64,000 bases of DNA from Polaribacter litorisediminis (GTDB lineage Bacteria; Bacteroidota; Bacteroidia; Flavobacteriales; Flavobacteriaceae). Location: positions 2,157,001 through 2,221,000 of the forward strand of contig NZ_CP082966.1 of assembly GCF_019968605.1 (NCBI RefSeq), written 5' to 3'. The notes beneath the pieces were generated by a model. It made no database searches. It saw only the letters and a list, made by a program, of their open reading frames with translations, and was not told where the DNA came from. Made by a program: the position numbers and the translations under genes. Below are positions 18,301 to 23,694 of this stretch, in pieces (the first letter of the stretch is position 1; the number at the start of each line of letters is the position of its first letter).

Positions 18301-18596
18301 TTAAAAACGGTACTTCTGTTGCCATTGCTCCAGAAGGCACCAGAAGTGGCAGTAAAAAATTGGGTGAGTTTAAAAAAGGCGCCTTTCATTTAGCCATGAA
18401 AGCCGGAGTACCCATTGTACCAATCGTTATTAAAAATGCTTACATGGCGATGCCAAAAGGCAGTAAAATATTTAAACCTACCCATATAGAAGTGGTTGTT
18501 TTAGACCCTGTTGATACCTCAGAATGGAGACCAAAACATCTAAATTCTTATGTTGAAAAAGTAAGAAACTTATTTGTAAAAGAATTAGAAAATTAA
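15354..18596 (+). CDS. GPAT-HAD phosphatase-AGPAT trifunctional fusion
   Basis: A 1080-residue protein with three domains of glycerolipid synthesis. Residues about 80-290 form a PlsB-type glycerol-3-phosphate acyltransferase: THKTYLD (H96, D101), GLIFIRRSF, NIEGTRSRTGK and VPVSIVYD. Residues about 625-860 form a SerB/HAD-IB domain: FFDLDRT, IISAATR, EGKARAG and TDSIDDYPLLE. Residues about 900-1080 form a PlsC acyltransferase: FNHQSSADF, GAIFIDRS, APEGTRS and VPIVPIV. Mycobacterium tuberculosis encodes the same parts as two neighbouring proteins, PlsB2 and a HAD-PlsC protein, beside a WS/DGAT gene. No membrane helix is obvious apart from amphipathic parts. It overlaps the previous gene by 11 bp. 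Confidence 0.92.
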   Translation: MEHNLKNIIDNPKFQEELASIAQEHSLDVLDVQKEGAACISELYSQQHPIANMLSIKGFQFMMSKAYNNKIDIDPQEIKKLMKLMRQNSVAFILTHKTYLDTVVLVTTLARYGMPIPYTFGGINLAFPGFKQLGKNSGLIFIRRSFKDDLVYKTALRHYISCIIENGDHLTWNIEGTRSRTGKIVYPQMGILKYIMKGAQESTRNIKYVPVSIVYDLIPDVKQMTEEGKGKEKKSEDIKAFLNYFKKLGHEYGKAAIRFGEPVEPGEHQNAIIPDIEEDSYSDKNTLPRFAFELIHKANMITPVTTVSLVCNVLLNNFALTKKEIETDVIKLMNYIEQRKKDVLIERGKSISASVQKALNLLKSSGIVQKNKAGYKTQYSLAPAEFLSATYYANMAAAHLYHRAFIEMALVKIKDKKTNRILSFWEEIMRLRNLFKFEFFYTNKPQFSSEIEAELNLFDKNWRAIISDPEGDIENLLLKQELFVSKGLLLIYLESNKVVCHTLSTWDLEDEFSDSEFIELCLFKGKELHWQNRISRVDSVSKPFLVSALRLAKNSKLTPIDKKIDFKELDVWMHLLDNLTERLYFLQKLELVRVKKNVNENSDKNEMVPGAELESISTEISKDEEGPHIAAFFDLDRTIINDFSAKQFIKSRLLSGKSTPQELLSQFATVVAYAIGNRDFETLTKISALGVKGIKEKQFIDLGEEIYQEHLASTIYPESRTLIASHLEKGHQVVIISAATRYQVTPVANALGIKNIFCTEMEVQKGKFTGVISEMCWSEGKARAGRTFAKSNTIDLSKSFFYTDSIDDYPLLEIIGKPIATNPDNKLSQLAFENNWPILRFKENTRKPLVNGLRTGLAAASLYPSALKGILKGVLSMSHKEGVNTTISSIGDLGTKLAGLDINIKGKHNLKDHRPAVFCFNHQSSADFFIILKLLRKDVTGIAKKELEMTPFGPVFKAMGAIFIDRSNKNKALASMKNATEILKNGTSVAIAPEGTRSGSKKLGEFKKGAFHLAMKAGVPIVPIVIKNAYMAMPKGSKIFKPTHIEVVVLDPVDTSEWRPKHLNSYVEKVRNLFVKELEN

Positions 18597-18609
18597 TAAA
18601 ACGATACGT

Positions 18610-19611
18610 ATGAAACTAAAAGTTGGATTATTAGGAGGTGGTTCTTGGGGAACAACAGTAGCGTCTTTAACAGCAAAAAATAGTTCGACCATAATTTGGG
18701 CTAGAGATGCACATACTGTCAAAGAAATCAACGAACAGCATACCAACGAAAAGTATTTGCCCAACGCAAAACTAACCCCTTCTTTAAAGGCATCAAACTC
18801 CATTAAAGAAACGGTTAAAGAGGCAGATGTAATTGTCATGGGAGTTCCTGCTCAAAGTTTTAGAAAAGTTTTAGAAGAAGCTAAACCACATATTAGGCCC
18901 TGGGTTCCTATTATTAATTTGGCAAAAGGATTAGAAATTAGTTCTAAAATGCGGATGACAGAAATTGTGAATGAAATAATGCCAGGACATCCTGCAGGGG
19001 TTTTAACAGGTCCTAATTTAGCAAAAGAAATTCATTTTGGAAATGCCGCTGCTGCCGTAATTGCTATGGTAGACAAAACCATTGCAACCGAATTACAAGC
19101 TGTTTTTAGCTCAGGTTTATTTCGAGTGTATACAAATTCTGATGTTATTGGTTGTGAATTAGGAGGTGCGTTAAAAAACATTATCGCAATTGCAACAGGA
19201 ATGGGCGATGGTGCTGATGCAGGTGATAATACGCGAGCTGCCATTATTACAAGAGGATTGGCTGAATTAACAAGACTAGGCATTGCTATGGGCGGTAAAA
19301 AAAGCACGTTTTCCGGATTAGCAGGAATGGGCGATTTAGTGGCCACTTGTTCTAGCGCCAAAAGTAGAAATCATCATGTTGGTTTTCAATTAGGACGCGG
19401 AAAAAGTTTAGAGCAAATTATTGAAGAGATGAATGAAGTTGCCGAAGGTGTAAAAACGGCTAAAGTAGTCATGGAATTGGCAAAAGACTATAAGGTTGAT
19501 ATGCCAATATCAAAAGAAATTTATAAAGTTTTATACGAAGGTAACACGGTTAGCGATGCATTTAAAGGCTTAATAAGATACGAAATAGGTTCTGAACAAG
19601 AACCAGGATAA
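18610..19611 (+). CDS. gpsA: NAD(P)-dependent glycerol-3-phosphate dehydrogenase
   Basis: GpsA reduces dihydroxyacetone phosphate to sn-glycerol-3-phosphate, the acceptor of the first acylation. The nucleotide-binding GLLGGGSWGTTVA is at residues 7-19. Catalytic-region motifs include NLAKGLE, LTGPNLAKEI, LGGALKNIIAIA (Lys) and GLAGMGDLVATC. The length of 333 aa is normal. It lies 13 bp after the triple-fusion acyltransferase and 9 bp before the coiled-coil gene. Its place in the operon supplies the backbone for triacylglycerol. Whether this is the only gpsA of the genome cannot be seen. Confidence 0.96.
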   Translation: MKLKVGLLGGGSWGTTVASLTAKNSSTIIWARDAHTVKEINEQHTNEKYLPNAKLTPSLKASNSIKETVKEADVIVMGVPAQSFRKVLEEAKPHIRPWVPIINLAKGLEISSKMRMTEIVNEIMPGHPAGVLTGPNLAKEIHFGNAAAAVIAMVDKTIATELQAVFSSGLFRVYTNSDVIGCELGGALKNIIAIATGMGDGADAGDNTRAAIITRGLAELTRLGIAMGGKKSTFSGLAGMGDLVATCSSAKSRNHHVGFQLGRGKSLEQIIEEMNEVAEGVKTAKVVMELAKDYKVDMPISKEIYKVLYEGNTVSDAFKGLIRYEIGSEQEPG

Positions 19612-19620
19612 AATAAAATC

Positions 19621-20133
19621 ATGACAAAAAAACAAGAACAAACAGCCTCTTTTATGGTTCGTTTTCATCAACAAATATTTGAAGAAAATGGCGAATCTAA
19701 AATTCAATGGCGTGGCAAAATTTCTCATGTACAAGAGGGCGATGAAAAACGGTTTTCAGATTTTAATGATGCGCTAAATTTTATGCAAACTAAATTAGCT
19801 GCATTAACCGAAGCCGCAACCGAGCACGAAACATCAGAAAAACAAGAGAGCATTATTGATAAAAGTCTTTCTATGTGGAAAACCATAAAAGATGTAGGAC
19901 CAAAAGTTTTGAGAGATACACTGAAAGACCCCAAAAAACAATTTACACATTTACAAGATGAAATTCAGGATAAAATAAGTGTTTTTAGTGAAGAGATTTC
20001 AGAAAAAGTACATATCAACGAATGGAGAAATGCCTCAAGATCAGATTTTAATAAAATTCAGCATCAAATAGAAAGCCTATCCACGGAAATTAAAAAACTT
20101 TCTACAAAAATGGATACTCTCAATAAAAAGTAG
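19621..20133 (+). CDS. Coiled-coil protein of the lipid operon
   Basis: A 170-residue protein with two parts. Residues 10-60 (FMVRFHQQIFEENGESKIQWRGKISHV... FSDFNDALNFMQTKL) resemble a short strand-rich domain seen in many bacterial proteins with the pattern WRG.I.HV followed by F.D.....F; I know no function for it. Residues 85-170 are helical and end in a coiled coil (FNKIQHQIESLSTEIKKLSTKMDTLNKK). It sits 9 bp after gpsA and 7 bp before the SARP-like gene. The shape suggests a granule-associated or scaffold protein, by context only. Confidence 0.75.
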   Translation: MTKKQEQTASFMVRFHQQIFEENGESKIQWRGKISHVQEGDEKRFSDFNDALNFMQTKLAALTEAATEHETSEKQESIIDKSLSMWKTIKDVGPKVLRDTLKDPKKQFTHLQDEIQDKISVFSEEISEKVHINEWRNASRSDFNKIQHQIESLSTEIKKLSTKMDTLNKK

Positions 20134-20140
20134 TAATACT

Positions 20141-20944
20141 ATGTCTAATTTCCTTCAACAATTAAAAGACTTACAAATCTTTCAAGAAAATGCACAAATT
20201 CGCATTGAAACGTTAGGTAATTTTTGTGTTTGGAGACATCAACAAAAAATAGACAGCAAAGAATGGGGACGAGATAAAACCATACAATTATTACAATATT
20301 TTGTTTCCAACAGACAAAGAAATGCACTTCATAAAGAAAAAATTATGGATGGTTTATGGGAAGATTGGAATGATCGTGATTTTAAAGTTGCCTTGCACGG
20401 TATTAACAAGACATTAGAACCAGAAAGAGCTTCTAGAACTGAACCTATGTATATTTTAAGACAAGGTGTTAGTTATCAAATTGATTTAGAAAAAGTATGG
20501 ATTGATGTAGAAGTTTTAGAAAAATATATCATTATTGGTAATGAAACATATACAAATAATCATGAAATTGCAAAAATAGCCTATAAAACAGCCATCAATT
20601 TATACAAAGGTTCTTATTTACCCAATAGAATTTATGAAGATTGGACATCCGAGGAACGAGAAAAAACACAACTGTTAATTTTAGGAGCTTATATTACGTT
20701 GGCAGAAATTCTGATTGATAAAAATCCGTTAGAAAGCATCCGTTTAGCGCAAAAAGCACTCGCAATTGACGCTGCTTGGGAAGATGCTTATCGAATACAA
20801 ATGAAAGCATACATTGCAAAAGGCAACAGACCACAAGCCATAAAAACTTATATGAAGTGTGAAGTTATTTTAGAAGAAGAATATGGAATTTCTCCTTTGC
20901 CAGAAACAAAAAAACTTTTGAAGCATATAGAGGCGATTCAATAA
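20141..20944 (+). CDS. SARP/BTAD-type transcriptional regulator
   Basis: A 267-residue regulator. Residues about 20-100 (IRIETLGNFCVWRHQQKID... LLQYFVSNRQRNALHKEKIMDGLW) form an OmpR-like winged helix of the kind that opens SARP proteins. Residues 125-265 form a bacterial transcriptional activator domain of TPR-like helices (AYKTAINLYKGSYLPN, YRIQMKAYIAKGNRPQAIKTY, LEEEYGISPLPETKKLL). There is no ATPase domain, so this is the short form. It is the last gene of the lipid operon. SARPs bind direct repeats with 11-bp spacing near the -35 region, which is what the two downstream phasin promoters show. The link is inference. Confidence 0.88.
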   Translation: MSNFLQQLKDLQIFQENAQIRIETLGNFCVWRHQQKIDSKEWGRDKTIQLLQYFVSNRQRNALHKEKIMDGLWEDWNDRDFKVALHGINKTLEPERASRTEPMYILRQGVSYQIDLEKVWIDVEVLEKYIIIGNETYTNNHEIAKIAYKTAINLYKGSYLPNRIYEDWTSEEREKTQLLILGAYITLAEILIDKNPLESIRLAQKALAIDAAWEDAYRIQMKAYIAKGNRPQAIKTYMKCEVILEEEYGISPLPETKKLLKHIEAIQ

Positions 20945-20979
20945 AAAAGATCTTTAAAGTTTTAAATGATGAACCTCCA

Positions 20980-21010
20980 AAAGACCTCTAAAGACCTCTA
21001 AAGACCTTAA
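20980..21010. repeat. Three tandem 10-bp repeats after the SARP gene
   Basis: AAAGACCTCT occurs twice and then as AAAGACCTTA, head to tail with a 10-bp period, starting 36 bp after the SARP-like stop codon. It could be a protein-binding site or simple slippage. Confidence 0.7.
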
Positions 21011-21219
21011 AATGGCTGACTAAATTCGTTTTTATGTCCGTTATATTTCAGTAAAGAACAAAACTGTAACGCATATACTATAGTCTCACTCCTTATTGTA
21101 TATGAAGAAAATATAGATTCAATTTATAAGCAATATCATCAATACGTACAATTAATCCTATTACAAAGTTCATTTTAAAGTTGTGTTCCTTTCAAAAGGA
21201 ATTTATACCAATTCAGTAT

Positions 21220-21254
21220 TGCAACCCATCTGCAACTGCTGTTTCTTATGTTTG
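21220..21254 (+). promoter_or_regulatory. Phasin promoter 1: 11-bp-period direct repeats plus -7 element
   Basis: TGCAAC at 21220-21225 and again at 21231-21236 (period 11 bp) is followed after 10 bp by TATGTTTG at 21247-21254, a good TAnnTTTG element. No TTG -33 element lies at the usual distance; the repeats take its place, as expected for an activator-dependent promoter. The interrupted phasin gene starts 30 bp downstream. The same layout recurs at 21545. Confidence 0.65.
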
Positions 21255-21284
21255 TATCATAATTCAAAAAAAAAGTCAAAAAAG

Positions 21285-21542
21285 ATGAAAACAATTACAA
21301 AACAGCACATAAAAAACAACGCATTAAAAATGAATCAAATGGCCTTAGAAACCACTGAAAAAGTAGTTCTTAAAAGCATTGATAAAGTAGAATAATTACA
21401 AAAATTTACATCAAAATCGATAAAAAAGACATTGAACTTTTCTGAAAAGCAACAAGAAAACATCTTTAATACATTAGAAAAAAATAAAAAAAATATTTCG
21501 AAAAGTCTGCATAAAACTTTCGGTTTTTTTAGCAAAAACTAA
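21285..21542 (+). pseudogene. Phasin-like gene interrupted by an in-frame TAA
   Basis: The frame opening at 21285 reads MKTITKQHIKNNALKMNQMA and reaches TAA at 21393-21395 after 36 codons. The same frame then continues (LQKFTSKSIKKTLNFSEKQQ...) to a second TAA at 21540-21542, without any frameshift. Aligned with the intact phasin-like protein at 22618, ALETTEKVV matches ALHTTEEIV, LQKFTSKSIK matches WQKVTEKALK, and KQQENIFNTLE matches NQQNLILDTLE. The stop falls where that protein has Gln, so CAA to TAA would explain it. The gene has its own promoter. It is either a recent nonsense mutation, two short peptides, or a sequencing error. Confidence 0.7.
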
Positions 21543-21544
21543 CT

Positions 21545-21579
21545 TGTAACTCATTTGCAACTTGCATGTTGTAAGTTTG
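21545..21579 (+). promoter_or_regulatory. Phasin promoter 2: 11-bp-period direct repeats plus -7 element
   Basis: TGTAAC at 21545-21550 and TGCAAC at 21556-21561 (period 11 bp) are followed after exactly 10 bp by TAAGTTTG at 21572-21579. The 19-bp block around the repeats agrees with promoter 1 at 16 positions, and the distance to the -7 element is identical. It begins 2 bp after the broken phasin gene ends and drives the phasin-HhH gene. Confidence 0.65.
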
Positions 21580-21618
21580 TACTATTAAAATTAAATAATT
21601 TAAAAAACACTATATATT

Positions 21619-22590
21619 ATGGCAACTAAAAAGTCGAAATCAAAAAAAGAAGATACATTAGGAAAAGCAAAAGCAATCGTTAAAAAAATTAATAGCGATT
21701 TAATTGATGCTTCTTTCAATGCAATTGAAAGTACTGTAAAAACAGGTGAAAAATGGCAAAAACTAACTGCCAAATTAGTAAAAAAGACAGAACCCTTAAC
21801 CAAACACCAAATAAAAATGGTTGTGGATACTGCCGAATCTATTAAAGGTCAGTTAGAAAACAGCACGGAGCGCTTAAAAACATTGGTAGGTTATGATCCA
21901 AAAATGCTAGATAATGCTAAGAAAATGGTTACTGAAAATCCTTTAGTTGAAAAAGCTGAAGAAATGAAAGAGAAATTTGAAAAAGAAGTATCAAGTAATA
22001 AATTAGTGAAGAAGGCAGAAAAAATGTCTAAAAAACTAAAAAAGAATATTTCTTCTACCCTTGACGAAGCAAAAGAAAAACTAGAAGATTATGCAGAAGA
22101 CGCATTAGATTCTATCAATGAAAAATTAGATAAAAAAGCACCTAAAAAGGAAAAAAAGTCAAAAAAAACTAAGAAAGCTAAAAAATCTAATAAAAAGAAG
22201 GCAGTTAAAAAAGAAGAAATGCCTGCAGAAAAAGAAGCAATCATTGCGGATCAAGCAGAGGAAGCACCACAAAAAGCAGCAGTAACGGCAGAAACAACTG
22301 AAGAAACAATCGAAGAAACAATCGAAGAAACAATTCAAGTTCCTAAAACAGAAGTTAAAGACAATTTAAAAGTGATTAAAGGAGTTGGCCCAGTTTTAGA
22401 AAAATCATTAAATGATTTAAATATTACGGCTTATGATCAAATTGCAAAAATGACAATTGAAGATTTAACTAAGTTACTAAATGATGCCGGAATCAATGCG
22501 AAAATATATGATTTAGCAGGTTGGAAAGCGCAAGCAACACTAGCTTTAGAAGGAGATATGGAAGCTGTTAAAAATTGGGAGAAAAAATAA
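21619..22590 (+). CDS. Phasin-like protein with Lys-rich linker and C-terminal helix-hairpin-helix domain
   Basis: A 323-residue protein in three parts. Residues 10-95 are phasin-like helices (SFNAIESTVKTGEKWQKLTAKL, HQIKMVVDTAESIKGQLENSTERLKTLVG). Residues 95-240 are highly charged, first a coiled coil (VEKAEEMKEKFEKEV...) and then a Lys/Ala tract resembling histone H1 tails (KKSKKTKKAKKSNKKKAV), followed by an acidic Thr/Glu repeat (TEETIEETIEETI). Residues 255-323 (LKVIKGVGPVLEKSLNDLNI... LTKLLNDAGI) form an HhH-like domain. Phasins coat storage granules; the basic tail and HhH could tie granules to the nucleoid. It has its own promoter and lies 27 bp before the next phasin gene. Confidence 0.8.
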   Translation: MATKKSKSKKEDTLGKAKAIVKKINSDLIDASFNAIESTVKTGEKWQKLTAKLVKKTEPLTKHQIKMVVDTAESIKGQLENSTERLKTLVGYDPKMLDNAKKMVTENPLVEKAEEMKEKFEKEVSSNKLVKKAEKMSKKLKKNISSTLDEAKEKLEDYAEDALDSINEKLDKKAPKKEKKSKKTKKAKKSNKKKAVKKEEMPAEKEAIIADQAEEAPQKAAVTAETTEETIEETIEETIQVPKTEVKDNLKVIKGVGPVLEKSLNDLNITAYDQIAKMTIEDLTKLLNDAGINAKIYDLAGWKAQATLALEGDMEAVKNWEKK

Positions 22591-22617
22591 AAAATTCAAT
22601 TATTAAAAAATACAATC

Positions 22618-22908
22618 ATGAAAACAAAAAAAATAGAAACCAAGAAAATCACAGATAAAGTAAACACAGCCATGCACACTGCAAAAAAAACAATGGCAGA
22701 CGCAAATGAGTATGCTTTACACACTACAGAAGAAATCGTTTCAGAAACCATAACCATCGCAAGTCAATGGCAAAAAGTAACAGAAAAAGCTTTAAAAGGT
22801 GGTGTTCAATTATTAGATAATCAGCAAAATTTAATTTTAGACACCTTAGAGATGTATAAAGATCATTTTGTAAAGGGTAAAAAAAGATTTAGCAAAATAT
22901 TTGCATAA
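22618..22908 (+). CDS. Phasin-like granule-associated protein
   Basis: This 96-residue helical protein contains the phasin pattern ASQWQKVTEKALKGGVQLLDNQQNLILDTLEMYKDHFVKGKKRF, which repeats the spacing of the first part of the 21619 protein. The N-terminus is Lys-rich (MKTKKIETKKITDK), like that of the broken copy. It follows the phasin-HhH gene by 27 bp without a separate promoter, and a strong terminator comes 20 bp after its stop. No PHA synthase is seen in the window, so it may coat triacylglycerol or wax ester droplets. That role is inferred from neighbours. Confidence 0.8.
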   Translation: MKTKKIETKKITDKVNTAMHTAKKTMADANEYALHTTEEIVSETITIASQWQKVTEKALKGGVQLLDNQQNLILDTLEMYKDHFVKGKKRFSKIFA

Positions 22909-22928
22909 CACTCCCCCTTATTTTAAAG

Positions 22929-22962
22929 AAAAACCAAGTTAAATTTTAACTTGGTTTTTTGT
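22929..22962 (+). terminator. Rho-independent terminator after the phasin operon
   Basis: AAAAACCAAGTTAAA pairs with the complementary arm ending TTGGTTTTT, followed by more T. It lies 20 bp after the phasin stop, closing the phasin unit before the TetR-like gene. Confidence 0.88.
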
Positions 22963-23004
22963 TTTTATACAGCTTGTTTTTCTTTGAACCACAAAAGGTT
23001 TCGT

Positions 23005-23012
23005 ATTTTTGT
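23005..23012 (+). promoter_or_regulatory. Promoter -7 element (TAnnTTTG) of the TetR-like gene
   Basis: TATTTTTG, preceded by a T-rich stretch, matches TAnnTTTG and lies about 17 bp before the ATG at 23029. The -33 element is not obvious. It would drive the regulator and the ABC1 kinase gene that follows it by 6 bp. Confidence 0.5.
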
Positions 23013-23028
23013 TGCATAATACTCTAAC

Positions 23029-23688
23029 ATGAATAAACAGAAAAATAGTTCCAAAATAGACATTCTTACTCTTTACATGGATTTGGTTTCCGAACAGAAA
23101 ATAAAACCATTGGATGTTGAAGATTTTTGTGAGCAAGTCCATTTAGACGAACATAATTTTTACCAACATTTTAAGTCCTTAAAGAAAGTAGAAAAAACTA
23201 TTTTTAATGAACTTTTTAAAAATTCTTTAGAAGTATTAAATGAAAGCGAAGAATTTATTTCTTTTGATGGAAAAAATAAATTATTAAGTCTTTATTTCAC
23301 ATTTTTTGAAAACTTAACGCTCAATAGAGCTTATGTAGAAGTGGTTTTAAAAGGATGTAAAAATCAACTAAAATCATATAAGACACTCAGTACTTTAAAG
23401 AAAAGTTTTTTATTATTTGTAGATAGTTTAGAATTATCTGAAAGTATTTTACCGATCGACGGTTTAGAAAAAATACAAACAAATGCAATTAGTTATGCCG
23501 CTTGGATTCAGTTGCTGGCAACTATAAAATTTTGGTTAGATGATACGTCTGAATCTTTTGAAAAGACAGATATTTTTATAGAAAAATCAATCAACACCAG
23601 CTTTGAATTAATAGAAAATAAATTCCTTAAAAATGCTTTTGATTTTGGAAAATTTATATATACAGAAAAATTTCAAAAAAAGCACTAA
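23029..23688 (+). CDS. TetR-like transcriptional regulator
   Basis: A 219-residue all-helical protein. Residues 10-55 (ILTLYMDLVSEQKIKPLDVEDFCEQVHLDEHNFYQHFKSLKKVEKTIF) have the layout of a TetR N-terminal HTH, with YQHF in place of the usual YYHF. The rest forms a ligand-binding-type helical bundle. It shares an operon with the ABC1 kinase (6 bp gap) and follows the phasin terminator. It may sense a lipid or acyl-CoA and control this locus; that is inference from position. The HTH is somewhat divergent. Confidence 0.78.
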   Translation: MNKQKNSSKIDILTLYMDLVSEQKIKPLDVEDFCEQVHLDEHNFYQHFKSLKKVEKTIFNELFKNSLEVLNESEEFISFDGKNKLLSLYFTFFENLTLNRAYVEVVLKGCKNQLKSYKTLSTLKKSFLLFVDSLELSESILPIDGLEKIQTNAISYAAWIQLLATIKFWLDDTSESFEKTDIFIEKSINTSFELIENKFLKNAFDFGKFIYTEKFQKKH

Positions 23689-23694
23689 ACACTT

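Noticed and set aside
21393..21395. Programmed readthrough or selenocysteine at the phasin stop
   Set aside because: The codon is TAA, not TGA, with no visible recoding structure; a nonsense change is simpler.
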